Origin: Dryococelus australis
Taxonomy: Eukaryota > Arthropoda > Insecta > Phasmatodea > Phasmatidae
DNA length: 64,000 nucleotides
Assembly (NCBI GenBank): GCA_029891345.1
Contig: CM056993.1
Location: forward strand, 279,135,016-279,199,015
Direction of reading: 5' to 3'
Shown here: piece after piece, positions 1 to 12,244 of the stretch
Position numbering within the stretch: the first letter of the stretch is position 1
Layout of the letters: each line of letters begins with the position of its first letter
Notes under the pieces: model-generated
Told to the model about the DNA's origin: nothing
Database searches by the model: none
The model's input: only the letters and a program-made list of their open reading frames with translations
Translations under genes and position numbers: made by a program

Positions 1-2842
1 ACAGACTTCGATAGTGATACACATTGCGGTGATACGGTGCTGAGATCAGCAATACCATATGGATATACATCTAAGGTATGAAAACATGAAGGATGTAGAC
101 GGCTCACAGTGGAGGTTGCTGCTATCTTCACTGCGAAGTTCACCCAGGTGCTTTCCGTCCGCCAAGTTCCGGGTTCGAACCCCACTAAGCTAAGGATATA
201 ACATTTTTTAAGTTAGGTAAGTTTAGTTAAATAGTACCCCGACTATCCTTATGGTATAAGTGGGATCGTTGAAAATCTCAACTAAATAAGACAAGGGTGG
301 ACTTAGGCCACACCACAATATCTCAGAACTACTGAATGTGGCGGATGTCTCATGCGAGGAAAGCGTAACAAACAACTTTATTCCACGTTAGTTGCTAGAT
401 TCAGGTACAGAAGGTTGCTATTGTTACCATCGTAAGAAAATTTCGTAACTCCATATTTGGTAGTTTGTAGGTTCATAATATCGTAACGCAAAAATAAAAA
501 TAAACTGGTCGACTAGGAAAAGCTCGCATGTCCCGGAATCTACAAACCATAAACGGAAACCTTCTAACGACACTATGATGTTTGAAACAACGAAAAACAT
601 GTGTGTCAATTTCTCATTTTTAATGCATATTTATTTTCAAGTATGTGGTAAACAGCATACGTGTCTAAATAGTCAATAAAAAAATTAGTTTCACGCAGCA
701 ATAAATTGCCTTCGAAATCAACTAATTATGTTTCTTGTCTCTCCTTTAAAATACCAGTGTTTGGAACTACGAGGGTTTCTCACGAAGGTAACGTTATGTT
801 GACACTGGAAGTGTGGTCGACGCATAGCTGGGCGCAGGGGGTGGCAGTTGATAACGCTCACGCTGTTAACACTGGTTATTACACGTTATTATCAAGATAA
901 TAAAAGTTTATAAAAGTATCCAGTGTATTAAATTTCTGGCAACGTTATTTCACTTCATAATCCCTATCTAATTACTTTGCTCAAAATATTTGCAATTAAA
1001 ATACAAAATATTGTAATAAATCGTTTCCAATTTATAGAACACGGTGGTGTCTAAGAGTAACTAAGCATGTACTCTGTGGTATGTGTAATTGCGATTTCAT
1101 TGGGGTATCTCTATAATCGTAATGTGTGTGTCCATTCATGAAAGGGTCACTAACAGCCTTTTTACTGTGGGGTGGATTTATTTTTTAGTATTTATCCTGT
1201 ACTCATTCTTGAATAGCGTAAATAGTGCCTCTTTGCAAAAATATTTAACATCAGCCTTCCACAGGACAGTTATGCTAATTAGCAAACCTGGAGTCACCAA
1301 TTATTGGTATGAAATTCTCTTAACTACACAGTACATAATCAATAAAAATGATACCAGAAACTAATAATGAACCAATTCAAAATTTAAAAAATATTCTTCC
1401 ACTGTGTTAAAAAGTCTGACAAGTATTATATGTAGCCTAAGTGCTTTTATTTTTCATGTGTAAAACTGATGGTTGTGGAGTCACAAGTTATGTTAATTAG
1501 CGTAGTAAAATCATTTTCGAAACTCGTCGTACTTTTATTGTTTAACATACGAATTGGTATTCCTTTTAAAATATGTTAATGACGGTTAGAAGAGCTCACA
1601 TTTAATTACTATTTACACTTTTTTAATGGCAATATGGCAAAGATACAGTCGTCTATGCCACTCTTAATGTAGAAAAATAGCGTTCTTAAAAAACATTTAA
1701 TTAAATGTTTGTGACAGTTTTAGGCGTGCGATGATTCCTCAGAACTCTCAATAATTTCGTTCACAATCATTTTGTTACACTTTACAAGCTAAAATTGAAA
1801 GTTTGGCAGTATACTGATTCTGATTTCATGCTGCACAGTTGTCGATATAAGGCTGGCCCCAAGTGCAGCCGGGAAATAAGAACCGAGGCCCACCCTTTGG
1901 CTGGCCACTGTTTCTGCCGCCATGATCCTCAGCTGGTTGACGGTACAAGTATATGGATGGTAAGAGACGCTCCGGAGGTGAGGTAACACCCACTGGAGTG
2001 AGTGCTGTTGGCAGCCGCCTTCCCTAAAGCGTGATTTGAAATGAAACCTTGCAGTGGAGAAATGATGGAATGCATAAGTGTGTAAAAAATGCGTCATCCA
2101 TCGTTGACGCCAACCACGTTACCAGAAACGAAATTACGTAATTGGATTCGTGAGGGATGGAGCCCGGATCATCTTGGAGAGATGCCGGTATAGCAGGCGA
2201 TTTTTAACCATAGTGCTGATGGTCATTGAAATTTTCATTTTATTTATACCGTATACAGCAAGAAATTTCAAATTCTATCATGCCTCTTGGTTAGCGCTTA
2301 GATAAAATTACTATGTCCATGATAATGTTAATTTTTCCACGTTACTGTAAAACGATAAACAAAATCTTAAAGCACTAAGGGCTTTTTTCAAAATTGCTCA
2401 ATCGACTGCGAATCACCAATAAAGTTAATACTTCACTAGCAATGGCCATAACAGGCAAGTGATTTTTCGACGACCGCGTCATTCAGGTAATGTAATCACT
2501 CAAATATTTATTTTTAAATTATTTCTGCATTTTCATAATTAGTTCCTGCAAAAATAAAACCAGGCATTTTCCAGCCCCTCTAAAATTGAACCAGTGTTAT
2601 ATCTCTGTGAAATGATAATTTTATAAAACTGCTAAATGACAAATTAATGGAATTCACTGCGGTTTGCTACCTGGAGCATTTATAACTGGCTATACGTAAG
2701 TACAATTAAACGTTTAATCAGTGAAATGCAATCACTGAAATAAACAATTGTAATAGGGAATCTATACCACTGTATCATATTGAAAGTGAGCAGCTTAGAA
2801 ATAATAAACAAGTTCGTTCTTTAATTTTAGTTATGTACTCAC
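1..2842. other. Intron 7 sequence with no recognised gene
   Basis: AT-rich non-coding DNA downstream of exon 7. I see no further glucosylceramidase exon, no long ORF and no RNA gene. A pol III B-box-like string (GGGTTCGAACCCC, about 163-175) hints at an eroded tRNA-derived SINE, but no A box or tail supports it. The moderately GC-rich patch at about 1850-2060 has no recognised product. Confidence 0.5.
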
Positions 2843-2987
2843 CAGGACAAGCTTCGCTGTAGATCATGAACTTGTCTGGATACTCTGTGTGAGCTTCGTC
2901 CAGAATGCTGACGGAAGTGGTTTTGTCAGTGTACCAATGCAAAGCCAGTCCATTTACGCACGCTCGTAATGAATCGTTCTTGAGGAT
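2843..2987 (-). CDS. Gba1: Glucosylceramidase exon 7: catalytic nucleophile (SEAC)
   Basis: Residues about 318-365. The acceptor is CATGTGCAG and the donor CTG/GTGAGT, phase 0 to 1. The peptide reads ILKNDSLRACVNGLALHWY, then DEAHTEYPDKFMIYSEACPG. LALHWY and YSEAC match the family blocks IAVHWY and ASEAC. The Glu of SEAC (about residue 362) is the GH30 nucleophile, 102 residues after the acid/base (105 in human). The next exon is not visible in bases 1-2842. Confidence 0.94.
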
Positions 2988-3850
2988 CTGCACATGACAA
3001 ATTGATATACGGGGTCATATATAGGTAAGAGTACCATGGTAATATTGCACGTGAGCAGGTTCCTTTATGTCTTGAACTTATACGTAAATATTTCGCCGCT
3101 TGGCAGTGCATATTTATTATTGTGTTTTGTGGGTTATATTACATTTTATGAAGTCTGTAGCTGGGTTCGATTTCACCAGTAAAGAGCCCTTATATGACTT
3201 CGTGCCCTAGAAAAGTGCATCGGGACTGTGATGCAGTACGGGTGCAGATTCGCCCTAGAATGCCCTTTTCAGCTGAGGTATAAAAATATTTGCAGCTTGC
3301 GTGTCATTCATACATTATCGTGATCTCTAACGTTACTTGTAGTATGAATTTAGTTACTACTATTCCAGTGGGCTATACAGGGTAGTAATAGGAGCGGGAG
3401 GTGTTGGGGGAAGGTCGAGCCGATGCGACAGACTTAGAAGCAAGCTGCTGAAGTTGTATAAATTGCAGCCTGTGGCTTGGCGGGGTTTCAGAGGGGGTTG
3501 GTGAAGTAGCAGAAGTTCGAACCACAGAGCAGGCAAGTACACTTAAACAAAATGGCGAGGTGGTTCCTTCGATGTAAGCGAACTCTGTCGCTTGTTGGGC
3601 GCCAGGCTCCAGAAGCTGATGTTCTGTCTGATTGGATGAGCTTCTGGAATGCAATTAGGATGCCAGGCACTGATTGGCGAACATCGTTTAAACACGTTAC
3701 CGACTAGTGACATCATTTTTCTGTCATGGACTTCGTGGTACAACCTGCCTTTTCAGCTCCGCACCTTTCTGTACTCTGTGGTCGAGCTGAGTCTGACAGG
3801 TACTGCTTCACTGCAGTATACTAATAAGAAGGGGGAAAATCCTACATAAT
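2988..3850. other. Intron 6, left part, no recognised element
   Basis: Unique-looking intron DNA. Short open frames around 3360-3850 overlap in several frames and show no family motif. A conspicuous GC-richer block at about 3380-3800 could be an old repeat but has no visible termini. Confidence 0.4.
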
Positions 3851-4680
3851 TTCTGCATGTCTCGCCCTGATTTAACACCCCATAGGCATGTCTCCATGAG
3901 GAACAAATAACAAATGGTTCACAGTGTGTGAATTTGCTGTTATTGTAGTTGGAAAAAAAAATTCAAATTAGACCATTTAAAAATTCTTAAAATATAGATA
4001 TTCGTTTAGTAAATTTTAGAAGCTTTATATTAAAAATTGGATGATTATTTGTGGTCTGTATTTTTTTTGCAGACGGTTAAACCGATACTGAAATAATGTT
4101 TTTGCACTATATGAATTTAAAAATTTTAAATGATACAGATTTAATTAATTTTATGGCCAAATTAATTTGAGATAATATGTTCAGTTAGGCCATTCTGTAC
4201 TGTATAATCGATTGTACTTGAAACACGCAAAATTTCGAAATAAAATGTATACAGATATTTTTAGGCAAAAATTATAAATAAAAATTTTTTCTAAGGCGTA
4301 GTATTAAAAACTCGATGTTTATTTGGATTCTATTGTATTGTGTAGTCCATTTTACTGGCAACTAAAAAAAATAATCTGAAATCGGACAACTTACAATTAA
4401 AAATATGTATTTAATCAATTTTATTGCTAAGTCGAAGACTGTACATTTGTTTGAAAAAATCAATTGTACTAGTAATAAAATTAATTTAAATATATATAAT
4501 TGTTTAAATAAAAATACTGCTTTAATTAATTTTTAGAACACTAGTATTAGGAATCGGGTGTTTTACTGGGCTAATCTGTAGTGCATAATATATTTTGCTG
4601 ATAATTTAAAAAAGTTCCTAAAATTAGACAAAATCTGAAATTTCATAATAAATAAAATGCTTCACTTTAATTTATGTCCC
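3850..4680. repeat. Diverged tandem repeat, about 245-275 bp period, three units
   Basis: Very AT-rich block in which similar phrases recur near 4028 (ATTAAAAATTGGATGATTAT), 4302 (ATTAAAAACTCGATGTTTAT) and 4545 (ATTAGGAATCGGGTGTTTTA), each followed by a TGTAxTGTxxAxTCxAT-like string. This suggests three decayed units of a tandem array. No coding content. Confidence 0.5.
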
Positions 4681-5907
4681 TCCAAATCCTAGATAGCTGA
4701 TTTCTCCTTAGCTCCAACAAAGCTCGACTTTACTGTTATAGGGGATGTTTTTGAAGGTTTTTAGGCTTCCAGGTATTTTTTAAGATTCCAGTGTTTTAAA
4801 GTTTTATTTGTGGGAAAGTTCTAAGGAAAAAAAATTTAAGGGGGGAAAGCGAAACTTTGATGGAAAACTGCACTTTTTGTAGGGCAATATATGCCATTTC
4901 GGGGGGAAAACGGAAACATTTAAACCAATATGGCCGCCAGACCAGAATGACAGAGCAGAACAAAGTGCGTGCTGGGTCGGTGACCTGATCGAGATAGTCT
5001 CTTGGTCCTCAGCCAGCCGCCAGTTGCCCTCGGACCTACATAATCACTCTAATAGTATATTTCCTCAGATTTACATTTATCGGTAGTATACCTACAGTGT
5101 AAATTAGGTAAACAATATGTGTATATAAATTCGTAAAATATACCATCGTTATAGTGGCATGTTATCAATAATAACCGTGAAAGAATAGCGACGACAAATA
5201 GCTTTTTTTCTGTGTAAGTAACGAGCTGTGTCCTCAAGCCTCGAGTCTGTGGAACATGACACAACGCACCAGCTAGCTAAAGAGGTTGTGTGTTGATGGC
5301 GCGTCCTAGCGAGGTACTTAAACCCTCCCAAATTTTTAGTAATATTTAATTGGCACCTGTAGCTGGTCCTCGTTCCGAAATCTTGGCAAGAAGAGAAACT
5401 CTTAAGACGAAGAGACGAGGAAATATAATGGTAAGAAACATTTTAATTTTTTTTCTTTTAACGTTTGCGCTAGAGGCTAACATGAGTCATTTACAAAGTT
5501 AACCTGAATCTGTATGTGAGGCTGTTTCAAAGAACTTAAGCCAAGTTGATATTATTGGCTAACTATTCTAATAAAACGTGTGAACAAGACTTAAAAACAT
5601 GGCGGAATATCAGGAAAAATACCTACATAATCTTAAGGCCTAATTTAGAATATTAATTACTTTTGAAATTTAATGAAGTACATTTTGTACGTTTGATAAA
5701 TTAATTAATTCCTAGCTAGTAAATTCTATTGTTTTTCTTAAATCTCACCAATGCAGCCAATATCATTTCAGTGTTGAGCGTACCCTGCTAAATCAGCTGA
5801 ACAAAAGTTGTTACTGAAAAATTGCGGCCATAAATTTATTTCCAAGCTATGCCAAGCTATTGAAACTGACAAATCACGTTTTTCAAACATTTGGTCTTTT
5901 TTTTTAC
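4680..5907. other. Intron 6, right part
   Basis: Non-coding. It holds purine-rich stretches (about 4800-4910, runs of GGGGGAAA type) that look like the complement of the pyrimidine-rich block at about 16130-16310, so possibly one repeat family in opposite orientation. No ORF or RNA gene is supported. Confidence 0.35.
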
Positions 5908-6139
5908 CTTTATCCACTCGGGAACATAATTTCTGTTGTCGTCGAGCAGCATCATTTTCAAATCACCGTAGCCATTCGCCGTGAGTGCTGGACACAAGTT
6001 CTCAACCAGGTACTGAAGCATTTCTTCTGGAGTCCAGCCCATCGTGATAACTTTTCCTAGGATAATAGCCACTCCTGGTTCATTCTGTGGAGTGAGACCC
6101 CAGAACTTTATCCCTTCTTTGGCGTACGATTTCAGGAAC
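5908..6139 (-). CDS. Gba1: Glucosylceramidase exon 6: catalytic acid/base (NEP)
   Basis: Residues about 240-317, phase 2 to 0. The acceptor is TTGCTTATAG and the donor AAG/GTAAAA. It carries RFLKSYAKEGIKFWGLTPQN followed by Glu-Pro. The Glu of NEP (about residue 260) is the GH30 acid/base. Downstream, MGWTPEE and MMLLDDNRNYVPEWIK match the conserved GFTPE and LLMLDDQR blocks. The loop between NEP and MGWTP is two residues shorter than in human GBA. Confidence 0.94.
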
Positions 6140-6159
6140 CTATAAGCAAACTTATTGTT

Positions 6160-7440
6160 TTAACATAGCAAAATGTTTAGTCGCGAATCACTTTTTGTGT
6201 GTATCACGACGGTATGTTCTATTGAGTGTGTTACAACGGTTAAGAGGTAATTCAATGAAAACAATAAGTTACAGATATAACTAACGAACCTACTTCCCTT
6301 TATATGGAAGCAAATTGTTTTAATGATGTTCTTAAAAGTGTTTATTGTACGCCTTGACTTTTGTTGACAGAGGTAAATGGTACCAGAAATATAACCAATA
6401 ATAGTGAGACAATTGTAAACGCACACGTGCCTTACCCAAGACTCGAACCCAGAACTCCCTGCACCATAAGTTGTAATGCGAACAACTGCATTACGGATGT
6501 AGAATTAGGAACATTAGCATCGGTTGTAATGTAGCTAATGTTCTAGTAGACAGAGTTTACTAACCTCAAATATTTATAGGAAAGTCATTTTGAAAATTAA
6601 ATATGCGTATCACTTTAATCGTGTAAGCTTACATGACCTACAATAGCACTACTTGTTTGAAAAATTTCGTGGGAATAGATTGACATGTTCCTGAATTATG
6701 GCATAAAAACCTCATTTTCTCATGTAGTGATATCATCGCAAATAGTTGACAAAAATTTATATATTTACACAGTTGCTGTTTGTCATAACTACTGCACGCG
6801 TGTAAATTGATAATATTTTTGGCATAAATGGCATACTAACCAAATATATTTACGTTGCTGTTATGGTAAAAAGACGTGAGAAGCCCCTTAAGCCATACAA
6901 ATTTAGGTGTACCAATAAAGTAACTTATAACTGATCGCCTGAATTTTGAGGGCTCGGTTGATTATTTCCAAAGATATAACATAAAATCTTATTTTTCCAT
7001 GTAGTACTAGCTTATAAAATCGTTGAGAAAAGAGGCTTTCCATAGGCATATTTGATTGTTGTAATAGATACTGCGAACATACCAAATTAAGTTGAAATTT
7101 GTTACATGGTTTCATACATATGGTGCACTGCTAAAATATGGCTGCTATTTTGAAAATCGCTATCTGATCCATTTAAAACACATTAATTTTTTTCATGGCA
7201 TACCATAGTATCTCTTGGTTACAACTTTTACTAGTTATTGGTGTATTTTTTCCTAGCATATGACATAAAACGTATTTTTTCATGGACAAAAGAGGCTCTG
7301 TGTATACACATATGATTTTTGTAATAGATACCGTCAGCATACAGAGTTAAGTTGAATTCGGTTACATGATATTTTTACATACAGAATTCGAAGCTAAGAA
7401 AATTTATAGAACCGTCATTTCGATAGTAAGGATACGGCTG
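6160..7440 (-). repeat. tRNA-related SINE head plus internally repeated body (repeat family 3)
   Basis: On the minus strand a tRNA-like stretch (about 6515-6430) has CGTAATGCAGTTGTTCGCAT followed by a B-box-like GGGTTCGAGTCTTGG. A second diverged copy lies at about 30785-31420, including the flanking TTACATGACCT and CACTACTTGTTTG-like phrases. Beyond it, phrases built on ACATAAAA...TTTTTTCATG recur near 6705, 6976 and 7262, giving units of about 280 bp. Boundaries are approximate. Confidence 0.5.
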
Positions 7441-8607
7441 AATCGAATTTTGTAAAACTTCAGAGATCATTGAGTTTATTTCTATTATAAATCTGCTCTG
7501 TATTCTTCTGGATATCTGGAATGGTTACGAAGTAAATTCATTTTCTCATAAAATTTTCTTTGTGTTTCATTATCTTAATTTATCACAAAAGAATTACTGA
7601 CAAAAAGCATTGTTGAAACAACAGTTTTTTTTAATAATCATAAAAAAGGATACATTAGTTTTTGGAAAAACTTAGTCAAATAACATTTTATCAAACAACT
7701 AACAATAACGCGACGATAAAACTATTTCCGATGATAACGTAACAATAAGTGTCTGATACAAAACCGTGGTTGCTACCCTCATATCGCAGTAATAATTGTA
7801 GTTCTGAGTGTATTTTCGGAAATTACAAGGCAGATTTTTAGCGATCATGCATTGTTGTAACACACTAACCCGCTCCATTTCCGAGAAAAATAGAACACAA
7901 TTCAGGGTGGCCATCCAATACTTCCAAAGGAAGGCAAAGTTCACAACACCACCATAGGTGTATCAGCCGTCATCATTAGGTTGTGCACGAAGGTAAAGAA
8001 TCACTGATGGCCACATAAAAGTGTAGGTTCAAAAATTTCCCCCCTGGGGATTTTTTTTATTTTAAGGTTTAAAAATAGTAACGCGATGGAGAAATCAGTT
8101 TAAATTTTCCTCAGAATGTCTCATACAGACCAGCGCGCTCTTGGGCATACTGAAAATCTAGAATAATAAATAAATCTCAAATACCACAATTTAAAATTAA
8201 TAATTACGCTGGTCGATAGGGTGTGCTTGGACACACCCGGCACACAATGTGCGCACGCCTATAAGCGTATTTAGAGTGTTAGAACAAACGACAACTTTTT
8301 TTTGTAAATTTTTACATGATGATTAATAATCCGTCCAGTAATTTTCTCAAATACTCAGGGCTACAACATCTACTGCGATGTGTGATCAGCACCCCCATTA
8401 TGTTGTTGACCAGGGATGTTTTGATAAAATTACCTTTTTAGAGGATGAATTTCGTTTGCTGATACACTGAATTAATTCGTTTTCTTTCACTGTTAGAAGA
8501 TTCCATTGTTTTTATTGAAATGCTTGTTATTTTACCATTTTCGAGGGTGACATGAATCTTTAATAGTCAGAATAGTCCACAAGTCCTATTACATATATTT
8601 TCTATAT
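7440..8607. other. Intron 5 sequence, no recognised element
   Basis: AT-rich non-coding DNA between the repeat at 6160-7440 and the MITE at 8608. Short ORFs show no family motif. Confidence 0.4.
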
Positions 8608-9018
8608 GCATTCACGGTAAAATTAACCCCTTTTAAAGCCCTGCTTAAGATCTACTTGTATGCACGTTGTGTATTCTCCCGTGAATTAACGTTGCTAGGG
8701 CCTCATCACTTTATTCATGCGTCGGTCAAGTGAAACTGTGAAATTATTAGAAAACTAAAAATTCGTAAAGTTTGCTCATTTTTACACTTCGATGCATTAA
8801 AAAAAACTTAAAGCGGAAGAAATAGTATAAGTTGTCACAAATATTTGCCTTACACTTTTTATTCGACGTTAACAATATGGAATTACATTCCATCCTTCGT
8901 TACCAACTTTACTGGACGCATGTCACTCGCTGCGCCCGTTAAAATATACGCAGTCAGTGGCAGTGACTATTTTCTAAGGATGATTTCAAAAGTGCTCAAT
9001 TTTATCGTGAACAGGCTT
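8608..9018 (+). mobile_element. MITE A copy 1
   Basis: Terminal inverted repeats: left TTCACGGTAAAAT...AAAGCCCTGCTTAAGATCT, right GATTTCAAAAGTGCTCAA...CGTGAACAGGC. Internal phrases shared with the other copies include CTTTATTCATGCGTCGGTCA, AACACTTTTTATTCGACGTTAA-like, and CGCCCGTTAAAATATACGCA. Non-autonomous; open frames in it are incidental. Confidence 0.8.
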
Positions 9019-9257
9019 TACTTAACTTTTCAAGAGTATCGCCCAAACGAACTTACGAGAACACGCTAAATAATAATAATGATGAGTATGGGAAGCACTG
9101 GCTGGATGTACGAGATGTTTGGTTGGGCATTTAGTCTGACGAAGTCGTCTGAGTGGTATGAAAGAGATCACCGAGGGAAACCTTCACCAGCCAGCCGCTA
9201 TGACTTCATTTTTTCACCGTGGTATGAATCCTTAGATAAACATAGCGTGGAGGTAAA

Positions 9258-9677
9258 TGCTGTTCACTATAAAGAGAGCACTTTTGAAATCAACTTTAGA
9301 AAAAATCATTGCCACTGACTGCATATATTTTAACGGACGCACTGAGTAGCATGCGCGTAGTTATGTTGGAAATAGTGGAGGGAAAGTAGTTCCATATCTC
9401 AACGTAAAATAAAAAGTGCTAGGTAGCCATTTATAATAGTTAAAAACTATTTCTTTCGCTTTCTGTTTTTTTTAATGCATCAAAATTTAAAATGAGCCGA
9501 TTTTATAAATATTTACTTTTCTAACAATTCAACTGATTCGCTTAACCGACGCATGAATAAAGTGACGAGGCCCATGGTAATGTCAATTTTACATAAGCCG
9601 GAGGAATACAGAGCGTGCACCGAAGTAGATCTTTAGCAGAGCTTTCAAAAGTGCTAATTTGATCATGAACGGTCTAT
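9258..9677 (-). mobile_element. MITE A copy 2, inverted, abutting exon 5
   Basis: Reverse-orientation copy starting TGCTGTTCACTATAAAGAGA and ending AAAAGTGCTAATTTGATCAT then GAACGGTC. It carries the complement of the internal phrases of copy 1, so copies 1 and 2 form an inverted pair about 240 bp apart. Its right end is about 12 nt from the exon 5 donor site (9689). Confidence 0.8.
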
Positions 9678-9689
9678 AGTTGCTCGTAC

Positions 9690-9850
9690 CTTATGTAGTA
9701 GTTAGCGTATACTTGATAATACTCCTTCTTAAGACTGCTTTTGCCAGTAGTGTTGTCGATCTCCTTCATCCACTGCGGGGCTGTCCAGGCGGTGCCGAAT
9801 AGTTTCACCTGCTCGGGACTGACTTCTTGGGCTATCTTCAGGAATGGCAT
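9690..9850 (-). CDS. Gba1: Glucosylceramidase exon 5: WTAPxWMK region
   Basis: Residues about 187-239, phase 0 to 2. The acceptor is CTTCCAG and the donor ATAAG/GTACGA. The peptide contains MPFLKIAQEVSPEQVKLFGT, AWTAPQWMK, then KKEYYQVYANYYI. The W-T-[AS]-P-x-W-[ML]-K motif is the barrel strand carrying substrate-pocket tryptophans in GBA. A MITE A copy ends only about 12 nt past the exon's donor site. Confidence 0.93.
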
Positions 9851-10582
9851 CTGGAAGCAGTTGCAACACATGATAGTCCGATTTAGACATAAAAAGGTTC
9901 ACGTTTAAAAATGTAATGTTCCGGGCTACCGCCTACACTGTACCAATCCTACGTGCGAGTACGATTTTCGAACAGCAGAAACGTGTGAAGTCAAAATTAA
10001 ATATCTCGGAAATCATGTCCATATTATACATCTTTCAAAGTTTATTGAACAAGCCCTACTTCACTGCCTAGATTTTTTTTCCACCCACAGTGAATCTGTT
10101 CACCATGTGTAAATATTAACATTGTTAAAGGACTTTGTAACATGACTTATGCTCTGGTGACGTGACATATTTAATGTGTTATGACCGAAAGAACGCTGCA
10201 ATTACGCCCATACTTTAATATTGATGAAAAAATACCGATTTAATTTGTAACTAGTTTAACATTAGACATTTAACAAGATTTTAAATACATGAAATTTCTT
10301 ATACTTGGGCAACACTGCTTTAAATATCCTAATTAATTAGTGTTGACGTTAAAATACGGTTTGGAAAGTTTTATTTATATCATTACGTCTCATTAAAGAA
10401 TGAATAGCTCGATCAGTCAGTGAAAATGTTAAAATAGTTGGATCATATCAGACAAATATTTCCCATAAAATCCAAGCTCCTTCGAAATCTAACAAGTTTC
10501 CTCGGAGCGAAATCCACGAGTCTTAATTCCTCATTCGGTCTAACGCCTGTCAAACCCGAGCTTTGACTCCCAGCTTAATAAA
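9851..10582. other. Intron 4 sequence, no recognised element
   Basis: AT-rich non-coding DNA between exon 5 and the SINE at 10583. No ORF or RNA gene is supported. Confidence 0.4.
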
Positions 10583-10825
10583 CGAGCGGGCTGGCGCAAT
10601 GGTAACTCGCTAGAGTCGCATTCGGGAGGACCCGGGTTCGATTCCCGGTCCGGCCATCCTGATTTCGGTTGTCCGTGGCTTCCTGAAATCACTCCAGGTG
10701 AATGCTGGGAAGGGTCCCTATCAAAGGCCATGCTTGATTCCTTCTCCAATCCGTCTTCCCCGAACAACTTGCTCCTTCTCTGATGGCCCCGCTGTCGACA
10801 AGACATTAAGCCCAACTACCTACCT
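10583..10825 (+). repeat. tRNA-derived SINE (family 2), near full length
   Basis: The 5' head GAGCGGGCTGGCGCAATGGT holds an A-box-like TGGCGCAATGG. The B box GGTTCGATTCC sits about 45 bp on, and the two ends of the head could pair like an acceptor stem (GGCTGG with CCGGCC). A SINE body follows (TTCCTGAAATCACTCCAGGT), then a CGCTGTCGACAAGACATTAA tail and a short (CTAC)n end. Fragments of the same family lie at 15975 and 25300. Confidence 0.85.
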
Positions 10826-11290
10826 ACCCAATTTAATTCACTACATAAATTTATAAAAGTGTTAATTCGATCGTGTAGTCACAAAATTTTAACCCTACTG
10901 TATATCACAGTCCATATTTACATTTATTCTCTCGCAAAGATATTACAACAGTATTGTTAACGGTCACCAATGGCATATCCGAGTTTGTGAGGGCTGGATG
11001 TCTTGATTAAAATAAAATAGATCAATTTAATTTTTAAAATTTTTTGATAATTTTATAAAAATACACAGAGCCATAATTTGCAACAATCAACTACGTATTT
11101 ACTAACACATATAATCTTCAGTGAGCGCAATATTAAAATTTCAATCGCAATACTACATTCACTTTTGTGAAAATGCAACACCAAGAGGGATACATGTGAT
11201 TGAAAATGAACTTGATACCGCAGATTACGTACATGAAAATACATAATTGATTAGGATTACAGAACTGTACATGATCTCTATTCTTGAGAA
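10826..11290. other. Intron 4 sequence, no recognised element
   Basis: AT-rich non-coding DNA between the SINE and the Tc1-like fragment. Nothing recognised. Confidence 0.4.
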
Positions 11291-11296
11291 TTCAGT

Positions 11297-11405
11297 ATGG
11301 TGTGAAGCTCCCACTTGCTGCAATCAGAGCCCCTAAACGTTGTGGCATGGAATCAAAGAGGACCTGGATATGTTTCTGGGGAAACTTGTGTATGCAGTTT
11401 CCTTA
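11297..11405 (-). pseudogene. Tc1-like transposase, C-terminal fragment
   Basis: Minus-strand translation gives FPQKHIQVLFDSMPQRLGAL followed by IAASGSFTPY and a stop. This is the characteristic C-terminus of insect Tc1-family DDE transposases (IQxLFDSMPxRxxALIAAxGxxTxY). The preceding part of the protein continues about 840 bp away at 12245-12890, so one copy appears split by later sequence. Confidence 0.8.
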
Positions 11406-12244
11406 AGCGGCAAGAGAAAAGCTCAAAGATACGGGCGTAGTTTAATCTGTGGTCTTTCATCGCGTGTAATAAAACCCCACTGTTACAGATCTAGTTCGGA
11501 CAGCATAGCGTCACGACGGGAACACTGCAACGCCTTGCGCGTAGGAGCGATGAGGCACTAGGCGTGCGTGTTAGTGTCGCCCGTATCGCTCCCTCGCTTC
11601 TTGACGCACCGCATTCGTGCGCACTCAGTTCAAAACTGTTTAGGTATATTTCTACAATACTTGTCATGTGTATCATTGTGTCATCATATATCAGCTGTTA
11701 AGAATAAAAATAGAAGTACAAACTTTAAAATTACGTTTACTGAATTAAGCTAATCTAATCCTAACCGCACCGATGATGGAAGATTGTGAGAACACAACGC
11801 TTTAAACTTAACAAAATTTATACTCTTATGATATACGGTGAACGATTTGTTGACGTCACATCGCTTTTTAAGGTCTCGCACTTACCACATGTACAGTCGT
11901 ATTTTTTTAATCCGGTAAGAAGAGAACATGCGAGAAAAAGTACATCGCGTAGCCGTAGGAAAAAAAAAACGCACCACAATAGTTCACTATAGTTTTAGGT
12001 GAACGTGATCATAAAGAGTTCCGTACGATGATTTAGTTTCGTAGTTTTGCCGATACTCGAAAGGGTGGAGCAAAATTCGGGTGAAATATATTGTCGCGAT
12101 TGTTCAGAGGAAAAGTCGCAGACACAGTAATTTTAATTTCCAGTATTTGTCACCCCCCCCCCCCCCAATCATTCAGCGGCCGTTACCGAAACGTAACTCG
12201 CGGACGGAGTACAGGACGATCGCCGCTGTGGTAGTTAATACAGT
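11406..12244. other. About 840 bp separating two parts of one Tc1-like transposase
   Basis: Unrecognised sequence lying exactly between the C-terminal fragment and the rest of the Tc1-like transposase. It has a GC-rich patch (about 11510-11620), a 14-base C run (12153-12166) and no clear inverted termini. It is either an insertion of an unknown non-autonomous element or the result of a rearrangement. Confidence 0.45.

Noticed and set aside
10583..10660. Possible functional tRNA gene (A and B boxes, acceptor-like pairing)
   Set aside because: It continues into a SINE body and tail shared with fragments at 15975 and 25300, and the cloverleaf is imperfect. It is a SINE head.
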